Positions 47,871-58,840 are shown, counted from the stretch's first letter. The stretch: 64,000 bases of DNA from Methylotuvimicrobium buryatense 5G (GCF_000341735.1 NZ_KB455575.1:1270619-1334618); one strand, 5' to 3'. The notes: generated by a model from the letters alone, not told the origin. Made by a program: numbers and translations.

Positions 47871-47915
47871 ATTGCAGAACCCTGAAACGCCGGGCGGCGG
47901 GAAATCCGTTTTAAA

Positions 47916-50900
47916 ATGCTAAGCGCCTTAATCCGCTTTGCGATCCGTCAACATGGCATCGTGATCGTCGCTGCAATGCTGCTATTCGTCTACGGCTTTT
48001 ATCGTTTCACCGCAGCAGGCCTCGACATATTTCCGGAGTTCTCGCCGAAGCAAATTGTCATCCAAACCGAAGCGCCCGGCTATTCCGCCGAGCAAGTCGA
48101 AACGCTGGTCACGCAAGCGATTGAAAGCTCAATCTCGGGGCTAATCGGCTTAAAAACGGTCCGCTCGGAATCGATACAGGGCTTATCGGTCGTGACCGCG
48201 CTTTTTGAAGAAAGCAGCGATATCCACCGTAATCGGCAAATGGTCGGCGAACGCCTGGCCGGTATCGCCAATCGCCTGCCGCAAGGCATCGGCCCGCCTC
48301 TGGCAGTCCCCTTGTCTTCGTCATCGGCAACGGTTTTGACAATCGGTCTGCATTCGGATCGACAGGATTTAATGGCCCTGAGAAGCCTTGCAGATTGGAC
48401 GATCGTCCCGCGATTAATGGCTGTCCCAGGCGTTGCCGACGTCAATGTATTCGGCGGTGAAATTCGGCAATTGCAAATTCAAGTCGACTCCGCCCGTTTG
48501 CAGCGCTTCGGCTTGGCGCTCGACGAAATCTTTCAAGCCGCCTCGGAATCGACGAACCTACAAGGCGGCGGTTTCATCGAAACCGACAATCAGCGTTTTA
48601 GCATCACGCTTTCCGGCCAAAATCTCAACCCGAAACGACTTCAAGACATTATTGTCAGGCATACTCAAGGCCGAAGTGTCAGACTCGCCGATGTCGCCGA
48701 TATTCGCTATGGGCCGGAACCGCCGATCGGCGCCGCACAAATCATGGGCCATCCGGGTATCGTCATGATGGTCATCGGCCAATACGGCGCCAATACGCTC
48801 ACCGTTTCGAAACAAGTCGAAAAAGCCTTGAGCGAATTCAATACGCTATTCGCCAAGCAAGCGATCGATTTTTATCCGAACTTATTCCGTCCGGCCGATT
48901 ACATCGAAACCTCGTTGCATAACCTATCGGGACATTTATTAATCGGCGGCTTGTGCGTGCTGATCGTGCTGTATCTATTTTTATTCGAAATACGGACCGC
49001 CCTCATCGCCGCGACGGCAATACCGGTATCGCTGATTGCCGCTGTTCTAGTGCTACTCGAATTCGGCGTCAATTTGAACATCATGGTCTTGGGCGGACTT
49101 GCCATTGCGCTTGGAGAAGTCGTCGACGATGCGATCATCGATACCGAAAATATCTTTCGTCGGCTGCGCGAAAATCGGCTTTCGGCAGTACCGCGTCCGG
49201 TTTCCGAAGTCATCTACTCCGCCTCGATGGAAGTGAGGGGCTCGGTGGTCTATGCCAGCTTCATCGTCGCACTGGTTTTCGTGCCGCTGCTAACTTTGAC
49301 CGGCGTCGCCGGACGTCTGTTTTCACCGCTGGGTATGTCCTACATTCTTGCCATACTCATGTCGTTAATCGCGGCATTAACGCTAACTCCGGCGCTGTGC
49401 TTCATGTTATTGGGCAAAAACGACTCAAGCGTTAAAGAACCGCCATTGATCCGGTACTTAAAACCGGTTTACCGGCGTTGGCTCAGTTTCATTAGCCGGC
49501 ATTTTAAACTAGCGATAGCGACTGCCGTGCTAATCTGTATCACCGGCCTGGCTGCTTTGTTTTTCACGAACAGCCGATTTCTACCGCCGCTGCGTGAAGG
49601 TCATTATATTGTGCATACCAGCAGTATTCCCGGCACGGCGCTGAAGGAATCGATCCGAATCGGTACGAAAATCACCGAGCAATTTTTAGAAATTGCGGGC
49701 GTCGTTTCGGTTTCGCAATGGGCCGGGCGCGCGGAGCGTGGGGCCGATACCTACGGCAGTCATTACAGCGAGTATGAAGTGCGCCTGGCGCCGATGTCCG
49801 GTCCGGAACAGCAACAAGTCTTAAACCGACTGCGCAAGACTTTGGACGGCGTACCTGGCATCGTGTACGAAGCCAATACCTTTTTGACCGAACGGGTCGA
49901 CGAAACCATCTCCGGCTATACGTCGCCTCTCGTGGTCAATGTTTACGGTAATGACTTAGCGTTTCTCGACAGGAAAGCCGAGGATATCGCGGGGCTGCTA
50001 CGATCAATGCCGGGTGCGGCCGATGTAACGGTCCGTTCGCCTCCCGGCGCGCCGATGCTCGATATCCGGTTACAATCGGACAAGCTGGCCTTTTGGGGCT
50101 TGCGGCCGACTCACGTCATGAGCACCGTACAAAGCGCCTATGAAGGCCGCATCGTCGGCAAGCATATCGAGGGTAACCGTATTGACAACATTGCGGTTAC
50201 CCTCGATGCCAATCTCCGCAATAAGCCCGAAGCACTTGAAAAACTGCCGATACGCGCCCCGGACGGTACGCTCGTGACGCTCGGGCAAGTCGCCGCTATC
50301 GAGCAAAGCTCCGGGCGATACAATATCCTGCATGAAGGAGCGCAAAGACGGCAGACCGTTACCGCAAACATTATCGACCGGGATTACGAATCGTTCGTCG
50401 CCGAATTAAAGCAAAGAGTATTCGACGAAATCCCATTTCCGGCCGATATGTATCCGGAATTTACCGGCGCCGCGATCGAACAAGCCGAGGCGCGCCGAGA
50501 ATTGGTCTTGCATTCGTTGTTGGCCGGTGCGGGCGTATTGATGCTGATCTACATTGCGATCGGCAGCTTTCGTCACACAGTATTGACACTCGTGAATCTG
50601 CCGTTTTCGTTGATCGGCGGCGTCGCGGCGGTATTATTGACCGGAGCGTCACTATCGGTCGGTTCGGTTGTCGGTTTCATCACGCTGTTCGGCATTACCG
50701 TACGTAACAGCATTATGTTGATCGCCCATTATCGGCATCTGGTCCAAACCGACGGCAAAAGTTGGGATTTCGCCACTGCCATGCAAGGGGCGGAAGAACG
50801 CCTGCCGTCGATTCTTATGACTGCATTGGTCACCGCACTAGCGATGCTGCCTATCGCATTGAACAGCGATAATCCGGGACGTGAAATCATGGGGCCGATG

Positions 50901-51002
50901 GCGGCAATCATCATCGGCGGCTTGGCCTCCTCGACGCTACTCAACCTACTACTCATGCCGGTTATTTTGTTACGGTTCGGCAGATTTCAGGGGAAACCTT
51001 AA
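47916..51002 (+). CDS. RND efflux pump permease (CzcA/CusA-like)
   Basis: A 1028-residue inner-membrane proton antiporter with the RND plan: helix 1 (about 11-30), large periplasmic loop, helices 2-6, second loop, helices 8-12. Family marks are IFPEFSPKQIVIQTEAPGYS near the N-terminus, GEVVDDAIIDTENIFRRLRE in helix 4 (the acidic pair used for proton transfer) and GSVVGFITLFGITVRNSIML near the C-terminus. The style is that of the heavy-metal or related HME branch, but the substrate is not clear. Second gene of the adaptor-pump pair. Confidence 0.9.
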   Translation: MLSALIRFAIRQHGIVIVAAMLLFVYGFYRFTAAGLDIFPEFSPKQIVIQTEAPGYSAEQVETLVTQAIESSISGLIGLKTVRSESIQGLSVVTALFEESSDIHRNRQMVGERLAGIANRLPQGIGPPLAVPLSSSSATVLTIGLHSDRQDLMALRSLADWTIVPRLMAVPGVADVNVFGGEIRQLQIQVDSARLQRFGLALDEIFQAASESTNLQGGGFIETDNQRFSITLSGQNLNPKRLQDIIVRHTQGRSVRLADVADIRYGPEPPIGAAQIMGHPGIVMMVIGQYGANTLTVSKQVEKALSEFNTLFAKQAIDFYPNLFRPADYIETSLHNLSGHLLIGGLCVLIVLYLFLFEIRTALIAATAIPVSLIAAVLVLLEFGVNLNIMVLGGLAIALGEVVDDAIIDTENIFRRLRENRLSAVPRPVSEVIYSASMEVRGSVVYASFIVALVFVPLLTLTGVAGRLFSPLGMSYILAILMSLIAALTLTPALCFMLLGKNDSSVKEPPLIRYLKPVYRRWLSFISRHFKLAIATAVLICITGLAALFFTNSRFLPPLREGHYIVHTSSIPGTALKESIRIGTKITEQFLEIAGVVSVSQWAGRAERGADTYGSHYSEYEVRLAPMSGPEQQQVLNRLRKTLDGVPGIVYEANTFLTERVDETISGYTSPLVVNVYGNDLAFLDRKAEDIAGLLRSMPGAADVTVRSPPGAPMLDIRLQSDKLAFWGLRPTHVMSTVQSAYEGRIVGKHIEGNRIDNIAVTLDANLRNKPEALEKLPIRAPDGTLVTLGQVAAIEQSSGRYNILHEGAQRRQTVTANIIDRDYESFVAELKQRVFDEIPFPADMYPEFTGAAIEQAEARRELVLHSLLAGAGVLMLIYIAIGSFRHTVLTLVNLPFSLIGGVAAVLLTGASLSVGSVVGFITLFGITVRNSIMLIAHYRHLVQTDGKSWDFATAMQGAEERLPSILMTALVTALAMLPIALNSDNPGREIMGPMAAIIIGGLASSTLLNLLLMPVILLRFGRFQGKP

Positions 51003-51215
51003 GCGATGAACCTAGAAAAAGCATTTCACCATGAAGATTATGAATATTCTCTTGAAATACTTCAAGAACATCATGCACTTGATGGCTAAATTGCTAAATT
51101 TAGGATAAATCGTAAAAAACCTTACGGACTGCGCGATTATTTTAATAAATAGCTGCATTAATAATTTTGTACGCTAAAATTAAATAACCCTTACATCCAA
51201 TATCAAGCCTCATCC

Positions 51216-52748
51216 ATGAAACTCAGAACGCAAATTTCACTTGGCTTCGCCGGCATCCTAGTTCTGTTATTACTGACATCCGGAATCGGTATTCAACGAC
51301 TTATTTCGCTAGTCGACGAAACTCGTAATGTCGTCGAAGCCGATAATCTGCGCACCGATTTGGTCGAACGAGAGGTCGATCATCTAAATTGGGCCGCCCA
51401 ACTCAATGCCTTTGTTTATGACGATCATGCTCATGATTTGAATATACAGCTGGATCATACGCAATGCGCCTTCGGACGATGGTTTTACGGTCAGGAAAGA
51501 CGGCACGCCGAATCGCGCTTTCCTGAATTAAAACCGCTACTCGCCAATGTCGAAGAACCCCACCGACTCTTGCACGAATCGGCGAAATTAATCCGGGATG
51601 CCCGAGTCAACATAATCCGCAACGAGGACCGGAGCGAAGATCAACAAACCGGTACGCTTTATAAAAACGAAACCGTGCCCAATCTTCAGAGCGTGCAACA
51701 CTATCTTGGACAAATGCGCGACATCGTCAATGCTTCGGCGGCAGCCATTCAACAAGCCATGGAAAACGACAGCACTCAAGCTCGTTTCGTTTTGATTGCA
51801 ATCACACTCTCCGCGGTTTTGGCGGGTATCATTCTGGCCACGGTCATCGTCAGATACATTCTCAAACAGCTCGGAGGGGAACCGGCGGAACTGGCGGCGA
51901 TCTCGAAACGCATGGCTACTGGCGACTTGACGATGAAATTAAATGTCAAATCCGGCGACAGGGAAAGCTTGTATGCATCGATGGCGGAAATGATCAACAA
52001 CCTTAAGCAAACGGTTGAGGAAGTAAGAAACCGTGCGGATTACTTGACCAGTGCCGCGAATGAAGTTAGCGCGACCTCGCAGAGCCTTAGCCAAAGCGCC
52101 ACGGAACAAGCCTCGGGACTGGAGGAAACGACCTCAAGTTTGGAAGAATTGACAGCGTCAGTGCAGCAAAATAGCGAGAATGCCGTTGCAACCAGCAAAA
52201 TCGCGACAGGAACGGCAGCGGAAGCGCAACAAGGCGGCGATGCAGTATCTCGGACCGTGCAGGCAATGCGCGAAATTGCCGATAAAATCGAGATTATCGA
52301 AGACATTGCCAGAAAAACCAATTTGCTTTCGCTCAATGCCGCAATCGAAGCGGCTCGCGCCGGAGAACATGGGCGCGGCTTTTCGGTCGTCGCATCGGAA
52401 GTTCGAAATCTCGCCGAAAATAGCCGCAAAGCCGCGGAACAAATCGGGGAACTGGCCACCGACAGTGTCGATATCGCCAACCAAGCCGGGCAATTGTTAC
52501 AACAAATCGTTCCGGATATTGGCAAAACCGCGACCTTGATCGAAGAAATCACATCCGCCAGTAACGAACAAGCATCTGGCTTGGCGCAAATCAACGAAGC
52601 CATGGCGCAACTGGACAAAGCCACCCAACAAAATGCCGCCGCGTCCGAGCAACTTGCGGCAACGGCCGAAGAACTTTCCGGCAATGCCGAGGAACTTCAG
52701 CAAGCCATGGCTTTTTTCAAAGTCGACGATGATGCCCAAAACCGTTAA
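51216..52748 (+). CDS. Methyl-accepting chemotaxis protein with periplasmic CZB domain
   Basis: A 510-residue chemoreceptor. Membrane helices lie at about 8-28 and 190-214. The segment between them carries the chemoreceptor zinc-binding signature: H56-x-x-W59, H81-x-x-C84-x-F-G-x-W89, and H116-x-x-x-H120. A HAMP domain follows (about 212-265) and then the signalling domain with tip [23 protein letters not shown] domains are better known at cytoplasmic C-termini; here it should face the periplasm and could sense zinc or oxidants there. No che genes are nearby. The gap 51003-51215 before it holds no gene. Confidence 0.9.
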   Translation: MKLRTQISLGFAGILVLLLLTSGIGIQRLISLVDETRNVVEADNLRTDLVEREVDHLNWAAQLNAFVYDDHAHDLNIQLDHTQCAFGRWFYGQERRHAESRFPELKPLLANVEEPHRLLHESAKLIRDARVNIIRNEDRSEDQQTGTLYKNETVPNLQSVQHYLGQMRDIVNASAAAIQQAMENDSTQARFVLIAITLSAVLAGIILATVIVRYILKQLGGEPAELAAISKRMATGDLTMKLNVKSGDRESLYASMAEMINNLKQTVEEVRNRADYLTSAANEVSATSQSLSQSATEQASGLEETTSSLEELTASVQQNSENAVATSKIATGTAAEAQQGGDAVSRTVQAMREIADKIEIIEDIARKTNLLSLNAAIEAARAGEHGRGFSVVASEVRNLAENSRKAAEQIGELATDSVDIANQAGQLLQQIVPDIGKTATLIEEITSASNEQASGLAQINEAMAQLDKATQQNAAASEQLAATAEELSGNAEELQQAMAFFKVDDDAQNR

Positions 52749-52816
52749 TCCTTAATTCGGCAGTTTAACCATGAAGCACATGAAGTCTTTCAACGGCTTG
52801 CCATAAAATAGTGGAT

Positions 52817-53055
52817 AACGTTACTGTGAAAGTTCGTGGATTTGAAATCTTAATCTAGTTTTTCGATATTCAATACAATGCCGGTTCCGAAGAGGGTGCG
52901 GTTGCTCGATCGACAGCCGCCGTCGAGCCTACATGGACGTATTCACGGCGTCCTGTCGGGCGAGTGACCGCACCCTCCCCGCCAGAGAGCTTTCATTTAC
53001 CGGGGCGAGGGCTAGGCCTTCATGAACGTTACTGTGAAAGTGCGCGGATTTGAAA
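52817..53055. repeat. Core-carrying hairpin element flanked by 31 bp direct repeats
   Basis: An 86 bp unit (52892-52977) bounded by GAGGGTGCGGT and ACCGCACCCTC contains the core CCTACATGGACGTATTCACG. It is framed by direct repeats at 52817-52847 and 53025-53055 (starting AACGTTACTGTGAAAGT, two mismatches over 31 bp). There is no coding capacity. Confidence 0.7.
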
Positions 53056-53083
53056 CGCGGATTCAACTAACAAGTGCAATACC

Positions 53084-56000
53084 TTACGAATCCCGCAATT
53101 GCTCGAGTAAAGCCGAGAACTCATTCAATCCTTGCTTAATTTCGGCAATATCGAAACTATCGATATGCCGCTCGAGACGTTCGGCGTAGTCAAGGACCGG
53201 GGTAAACCGGTAACGCTCGCCGATTGCCGACACGTTTTCGGCAAATGTTTTCATAGTCGATATGTTATTACTGAACGCTGCCTGCTCGCATTGCGGACTT
53301 AATTTTTCCAAGGCTGCCAGTACTTCGGGCAAGACAGCCTGTTGCTCCGTCGTTAATACGAGCGGATATGGCTCGACTTGTGCCGTCTCGTCTCTATCGA
53401 ACGGTAAAAACTTCGCAAGCTCTTCAATCAAGTCGGCTTTCAATATCGGTTTTCTCAGATAAGCGTCGAAGTGCGCGGTTTTTACCCGATCGTATTCGTC
53501 TTTCATAACCGACGCGGTCAACGCGATAATCGGCGTATCGCTAAACGATTTTATTATCTCGGCCGCCTCGTAGCCGCTCATTACAGGCATACGAATGTCC
53601 ATCAATATCAAATCGACAGGCTGCCGTTTAACCAAGTCAACGGCATCAAGCCCGTTTTCGACCGTCAAGACAGTCAAAGCGGTTCCGGAAAAGTTCTCTT
53701 GCAATAAACGCCGATTATTTTCGATATCGTCGACGACCAAAACCGTTGCCGGGTGAAACCGGATTTTTTGATGACTCGTCCCGATTGGTATTTGTTCGGA
53801 TTCGTCGATGGACGCGATATCGACATTGTAAAGTCTGACGGTAAATATGGAGCCTTCGCCCAAACGGCTAGCAACAGTAATCTCGCCACCCATCATTTCG
53901 ACCAAACGTCGACTGATCGCTAGCCCCAAACCGGTACCGCCGTATTTCCGAATATCCTGCCCTTCCGATTGCTCGAACTCTTGAAAAATGACTTGTTGAT
54001 GTTCCTGTGAAATTCCGATACCGGTATCCTCGACATCGATACATAAATCCAATCGACTGCGAATATCGTCTTCATTAGCGGTACGCGCAATCAAACGAAT
54101 ATGGCCCTGATCGGTAAATTTGACGGCATTGCCGATCAAGTTGAATAGCACCTGGCGCAAACGCGCGGCATCAAGCACCAAGCTGCGTGGAATTGCGGGA
54201 TCGACATTTAAAATCAATGCCAAATTTTTTTCTCGCATCTTCATCGTAAAAATTCCGCCTAGCTCGGTAAATAATTCATGCGGATTGCAAGCTTGCTTTT
54301 CGATACTGAGTTTACCGGCCTCGATTTTCGATAAATCCAAAATATCATTGATCAATGCCAACAGGTTTTGTCCAGCGGTTTTGATCGTTTTCACGAAAGA
54401 TTTGAGATGGGGTTCCTTGATTTGCTCGTCGAGCAAATCGGTAAAACCGATAATTGCATTCATCGGCGTTCGGATTTCATGACTCATGTTCGCAAGAAAA
54501 CGGGACTTGGCTTGGTTTGCCGACTCCGCTTGCTCCTTGGCTTTAGCCAGCGCGATTTCAGCATTTTTGCGCTCGCTGATATCCCAACTCACGCCAATGA
54601 TTTTCCCCGGATTATTTTCGTTGCCAGTAATCCGGCTTCCGCTGTAGAGTGTGCGAATGATACCGTCCGGACGAATGATCCGATATTCGTTATGAGCTTG
54701 ATCATCGCGCAGGTGTAACTGACTGATCACTCCTTGAACCAGCGACCGGTCTTCCGGATGGATACGTGCTATCCATTCGGCAAAGGCAAGACTCGGCTGT
54801 TTGGGTAGGCCGTATATGTCGAACATCCTATCGTCGAACAGCAAATTGGGTTCTCCGGTCAAATTCAACTCCCAAACGCCGATCGATGCGATTCCGGCCG
54901 CAAGCGTTAGCCGTTCGTTTAATAATGCGGCTTCTTGCTCGCTCTGCTTACGCCGGACTACTTCGTCGGCCAAACGCCGGTTCCAAAAAAACACGAACGC
55001 CAATATCAGCAAAAAGCCCCCAACGATCCATGCGATCAACCGATAATCGATTTTCTCGGCAATACTTTTGCTTGCCCAAGTATCGCGTATCTTCTGATGT
55101 TCGCTGGGTCCGATCGTATGTAAGGCACGATTAAAAAGCGGTGCCAGTTGCGCCTGTTTCTGTGCAATGGCGAACCCCAGATCGCTGGTAAATTCGGTTT
55201 TACCTACGATGCGGATATTATGGATGCCTTGGTCTGCAATTTGATAACCGGCTGCCGCCAGCGTACAAAGCAATGCGTCTACGCTGCCTGTCGAAACCGC
55301 AGTCAAACCTTCGGCGACCGAATCTACATAGTGAAAATCGATTTCCGGATAATGATCGGCAATGGTCGATGCATAGGCGTAACTCTGGACGATCGCCAAT
55401 CGACGATGCCGGATTTCCCGGATATTATCGACATAGGGCTCTCGATCGCCCATCACGATTACAACGGGGCTACTGAATATGGATTCGGTAAGAACCAAGC
55501 GTTTATCGTCTAAACTATCAAGCGCCTCAAACATGATGTCGACTTCGCCGAGTTCGACTTTTTGTTTGGCTTCGCGCCACGATTCAAGCGGAATAATGTC
55601 CAACTCGATACGGAGTATTTTGGCGATCCATGCCAAATAGTCGGCCGCCATGCCGATATATCGACCCTGACGATCGACGCTTTCATAAGGTAACTTATTT
55701 CTCTTGGCGGCAACTCGAATGACCGGATGCTCGGCCAGCCATTTTTGCTCGTAAGACGTCATAGCGACCGTTTGTCCCTTGAATCTGGCACCGAACCATT
55801 TATCTTGTACTTGCTGCTTCTCCTGTTCGGGAATCGCCGCAAGCGCTTTATTCAAGATCGAATGCAATTCCGGCAAATCCGTACGAACCGCCATGTGCAA
55901 TTGCTGAGCCTCGCCAGGAGGCAATACCTTAAACGGCCGAATTGTTGTTATCGCATTACGTTTCAACCAATAAGTGATAACCGAATGCGCATCGACCAGT

Positions 56001-57511
56001 AAATCCGCTTTTCTCTCAATAACGCTTTGCAAAGCTCCCATCAGATCCTCGACTTCGAGAATACTCAGTTCCGGGAACATTTTTTTTATGGTTTCATCAT
56101 GCAAAAAACCTCTCGGTATCGCGATCGTTTTACCGGCTAAATCCGCCAAGGACTTGGCTTGGACATCTTCATGAATGAAAAAATAATCCAACATCCACTG
56201 ATAAGGCTCGGTAAAAAGCATATAGTCGGCCCGCTCGTCGGAATAATACAGCGATGGCAGTAAGTCGATTTCCCGTTGCCGGATCTTTTGCAGAAGATTA
56301 TTCCAGTCGTCGATCTCGGCTTCGAAAGTCAGTCCGGTATATTGCCCGATCAATTGCAATATATCCCGGCTCAAGCCGTTATGAACACCGTTACGATCGA
56401 CAAAATCGTAAGGCGCCCAATCCCGCTCTCCCCCGTAACGGACCACCGGGTTACGTTTTATCCAGGCTCTCTCTTTCGCCGAAAAAGCCAGTACCGGACC
56501 GGTTTCGGCATTCGGCAAACGGTAAAAAAAATCATCCTCGATGAGGCTGTGCTCGACAAATCCCAAACGTTGGTAATCCTCGGCCGTCAAACGATAACGC
56601 TTTGGATCGACCGAGCCCAACTGTATCAACTCGGGAATAATCATCTGCCGGGTCATGCGCGCTTCGTACTCCAAATAAGCGCGGGAAAGCTTAGGGTTAT
56701 AACGATCGATAATCAACTCGATGATTTCTTTCGGGTGATCGAGCGCATACTGCCAACCTTTGGTCGTCGCCCGGCTGATTTTTTCGACTCGCTCGGGATG
56801 TTCGATGATTTCATTGCGGGTAGTGAATAAATTGTCTCCGTAATAATCGATTCCGTAATTTAGCGGATTGATGACATTGACTTCAACCCCTTGCTCTTTT
56901 AGAAGAAACGGTTGGGAAGTCGCATAGGCGGTAACGACATCGATCTTGCCGTCGCGTAAATCCTGATAGGAAGCTCCGGTTGCCTTGATCCGTTGAACTT
57001 TATTCAGATCGCCGAGGGTTTTCAGCAGCAGCGCATTCAGCGCCGCATCGCCCCGGCTGGATAAGTCGAGCGCGACTTTTTTGCCGATCATTTCATAAGG
57101 ACTGACGATGCCCGATTCGCGGCGGGCGATGAATACCAGCGGAGAATGTTGAAAAAATTGATTGATCAGAACGACCGGATCGCCCTGTAAATGATAGATC
57201 AGCAAAGTGCTATCGGTTACGCCGTATTCCGATTCTCCGGCAAGGACCTGCTTGACGAAGTCTTTCGAATAATCGATTTCTTTTAACTGAACTTCGAGCC
57301 CCTCGTCCCGGTAAAAACCTTTCTCGATAGCCGCATAATAACCGGCAAACTGAAAACCATGTTCCCAACGTAATTGAATACTGACCGAATCCGAGTCTAG
57401 CGCCGATTCGTCTGCTGCTGCGTGCGCCCCCCTTAAAAATAGATAAAGGAAGCACCATAGGATAACGATACCGGTTTTTACGACCATAAACGGCATTGAA
57501 CCGGCACTCAC
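53084..57511 (-). CDS. Hybrid histidine kinase with three binding-protein domains
   Basis: A 1475-residue BvgS-like sensor. Order: signal/anchor (to about 33); NMT1/THI5-type binding domain (about 40-330, IQLRWEHGFQFAGYYAAIEK); two SBP_bac_3 domains (about 350-590, VRYGGERDWAPYDFVDRNG, and 605-815, VIRVAAKRNKLPYESVDRQG); membrane helix (about 838-858); PAS; HisKA with SHEIRTPMNAIIGF; HATPase with NLIGNAVKFTD and GTGLGLAISRRLVEMMGG; receiver with VLVVDDIENNRRL and LILMDIRMPV; and a C-terminal helical region like an Hpt domain but without the usual phospho-His motif. It overlaps the downstream-encoded response regulator start region by four bases (57508-57511), so the two are co-translated; the regulator is the first gene. 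Ligands are unknown. Confidence 0.9.
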   Translation of the reverse strand: MSAGSMPFMVVKTGIVILWCFLYLFLRGAHAAADESALDSDSVSIQLRWEHGFQFAGYYAAIEKGFYRDEGLEVQLKEIDYSKDFVKQVLAGESEYGVTDSTLLIYHLQGDPVVLINQFFQHSPLVFIARRESGIVSPYEMIGKKVALDLSSRGDAALNALLLKTLGDLNKVQRIKATGASYQDLRDGKIDVVTAYATSQPFLLKEQGVEVNVINPLNYGIDYYGDNLFTTRNEIIEHPERVEKISRATTKGWQYALDHPKEIIELIIDRYNPKLSRAYLEYEARMTRQMIIPELIQLGSVDPKRYRLTAEDYQRLGFVEHSLIEDDFFYRLPNAETGPVLAFSAKERAWIKRNPVVRYGGERDWAPYDFVDRNGVHNGLSRDILQLIGQYTGLTFEAEIDDWNNLLQKIRQREIDLLPSLYYSDERADYMLFTEPYQWMLDYFFIHEDVQAKSLADLAGKTIAIPRGFLHDETIKKMFPELSILEVEDLMGALQSVIERKADLLVDAHSVITYWLKRNAITTIRPFKVLPPGEAQQLHMAVRTDLPELHSILNKALAAIPEQEKQQVQDKWFGARFKGQTVAMTSYEQKWLAEHPVIRVAAKRNKLPYESVDRQGRYIGMAADYLAWIAKILRIELDIIPLESWREAKQKVELGEVDIMFEALDSLDDKRLVLTESIFSSPVVIVMGDREPYVDNIREIRHRRLAIVQSYAYASTIADHYPEIDFHYVDSVAEGLTAVSTGSVDALLCTLAAAGYQIADQGIHNIRIVGKTEFTSDLGFAIAQKQAQLAPLFNRALHTIGPSEHQKIRDTWASKSIAEKIDYRLIAWIVGGFLLILAFVFFWNRRLADEVVRRKQSEQEAALLNERLTLAAGIASIGVWELNLTGEPNLLFDDRMFDIYGLPKQPSLAFAEWIARIHPEDRSLVQGVISQLHLRDDQAHNEYRIIRPDGIIRTLYSGSRITGNENNPGKIIGVSWDISERKNAEIALAKAKEQAESANQAKSRFLANMSHEIRTPMNAIIGFTDLLDEQIKEPHLKSFVKTIKTAGQNLLALINDILDLSKIEAGKLSIEKQACNPHELFTELGGIFTMKMREKNLALILNVDPAIPRSLVLDAARLRQVLFNLIGNAVKFTDQGHIRLIARTANEDDIRSRLDLCIDVEDTGIGISQEHQQVIFQEFEQSEGQDIRKYGGTGLGLAISRRLVEMMGGEITVASRLGEGSIFTVRLYNVDIASIDESEQIPIGTSHQKIRFHPATVLVVDDIENNRRLLQENFSGTALTVLTVENGLDAVDLVKRQPVDLILMDIRMPVMSGYEAAEIIKSFSDTPIIALTASVMKDEYDRVKTAHFDAYLRKPILKADLIEELAKFLPFDRDETAQVEPYPLVLTTEQQAVLPEVLAALEKLSPQCEQAAFSNNISTMKTFAENVSAIGERYRFTPVLDYAERLERHIDSFDIAEIKQGLNEFSALLEQLRDS

Positions 57512-58563
57512 TTCAAATCGGCAATTGCAAAAAAATCATCGACATGGTCTAAGAAAATGTCGACTAACTCCGGGTCGAACTGCGTTTCGCGATGTCCCTC
57601 AATATAATCGACAACCCGATCGCGACTCCAAACGGCTTTATAGCATCGCACATGAGTCAACGCATCGAACACATCGGCTAAGGCGACGATTCGGCCGTAA
57701 ATATGAATATCGTTACCCTTCAATCCGCGCGGATACCCGCTACCGTCCCATTTCTCATGATGTTCGTGAGCGATGACGGCGGCGGATTTAATGATTCTTC
57801 GATCCGAACGGCATAGTAATTGATAACCGTTAGTGGTATGCGACTTGATGACATTAAATTCGTCCTCGGTCAATCGCCCCGGCTTATTCAATATTTCCTT
57901 GGGTATCATCATCTTGCCGATATCATGCATCGGGGAGGCGTGATACAACATATCCATATCGTGAACGGAGAGGCTTTTATGATATTTAGCCAGCAATGCT
58001 GAAATCTCGGACAAGCGCTTGATATGCTTTCCGGTTTCATCCGAAGTCGATTCCATTAATTCGGTCAGCATAAATATCATTTCTTTTTGATTTTCTTCCA
58101 ACTCCGTAAGTAAGCGGACCCGCTCATAGGCGACTTTTGCTTCCAATGCGATATTATGTTCGCGCAGTATTTTTTTTGCATGAAACAAATCGATATGCGT
58201 CTTGACGCGCGCCAACAATTCATCGGCATGAAAAGGCTTGGTTATATAATCGACGCCGCCGACGGTAAAGCCTTTCGCCATCGAATCGACATCGACACGG
58301 GCGGTCAAAAAAATAATCGGCACATCTTGATAGCGCGGATTGGCTTTTAAAATTCGACAAACCTCGAAGCCGTCCATGCCCGGCATCATAATGTCCAGCA
58401 GAATCAAATCGAACGGCGCAGGATTATCTCGAATCAACCGTAACGCTTCTTCTCCGCTGCCGGCAAACGAAAGATCGTAATTGTCTTCCTTTAAAAAGTT
58501 CATGGCGACACGAATGTTATCGATGACGTCATCGACAATCAGAATACGATTGGATGTAAGCAT
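57508..58563 (-). CDS. Response regulator with HD-GYP domain
   Basis: A 351-residue REC-HD-GYP protein. The receiver (about 5-120) has LIVDDVIDN and LILLDIMMPGMDGFEV with the phospho-acceptor Asp. The HD-GYP domain (about 165-345) has MHDIGKMMIPKEIL and HHEKWDGSGYPRGLKG, both complete, so it should degrade c-di-GMP under phosphorylation control. It lies upstream of, and overlaps by four bases, the hybrid kinase gene that probably phosphorylates it. Confidence 0.93.
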   Translation of the reverse strand: MLTSNRILIVDDVIDNIRVAMNFLKEDNYDLSFAGSGEEALRLIRDNPAPFDLILLDIMMPGMDGFEVCRILKANPRYQDVPIIFLTARVDVDSMAKGFTVGGVDYITKPFHADELLARVKTHIDLFHAKKILREHNIALEAKVAYERVRLLTELEENQKEMIFMLTELMESTSDETGKHIKRLSEISALLAKYHKSLSVHDMDMLYHASPMHDIGKMMIPKEILNKPGRLTEDEFNVIKSHTTNGYQLLCRSDRRIIKSAAVIAHEHHEKWDGSGYPRGLKGNDIHIYGRIVALADVFDALTHVRCYKAVWSRDRVVDYIEGHRETQFDPELVDIFLDHVDDFFAIADLK

Positions 58564-58666
58564 GGGGATTGTTGAGTTGCCTTGATATTGAAACTAAAGC
58601 GTAGCAATCAAAGCCTAAATTGTCTACCCCCCTATTGTAGACCGCAACTGTCATACATTTAGCCTA

Positions 58667-58735
58667 TAGCTGTCGCACTTCAAATTTCGGCATCACCGGA
58701 TGAGGCGCCGGGGTGTTAGGCAAAGCATTCGGTTC
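58667..58735 (+). repeat. Truncated TA-flanked element
   Basis: The left end of the 157 bp family, TAGCTGTCGCACTTCAAATT followed by GAGGCGCCGGGGTGTTAGGC, flanked at left by TA. The similarity fades near 58735 and no right end is present. Confidence 0.65.
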
Positions 58736-58840
58736 ATGGCAATCCAGCCATAAAGTCATAAATGGGCAGTTATTCAAGGCAAAAACAACTATAATCTAGA
58801 AAATTCCACTCAAATAGCGATTCCGTATTAACAATCATTC

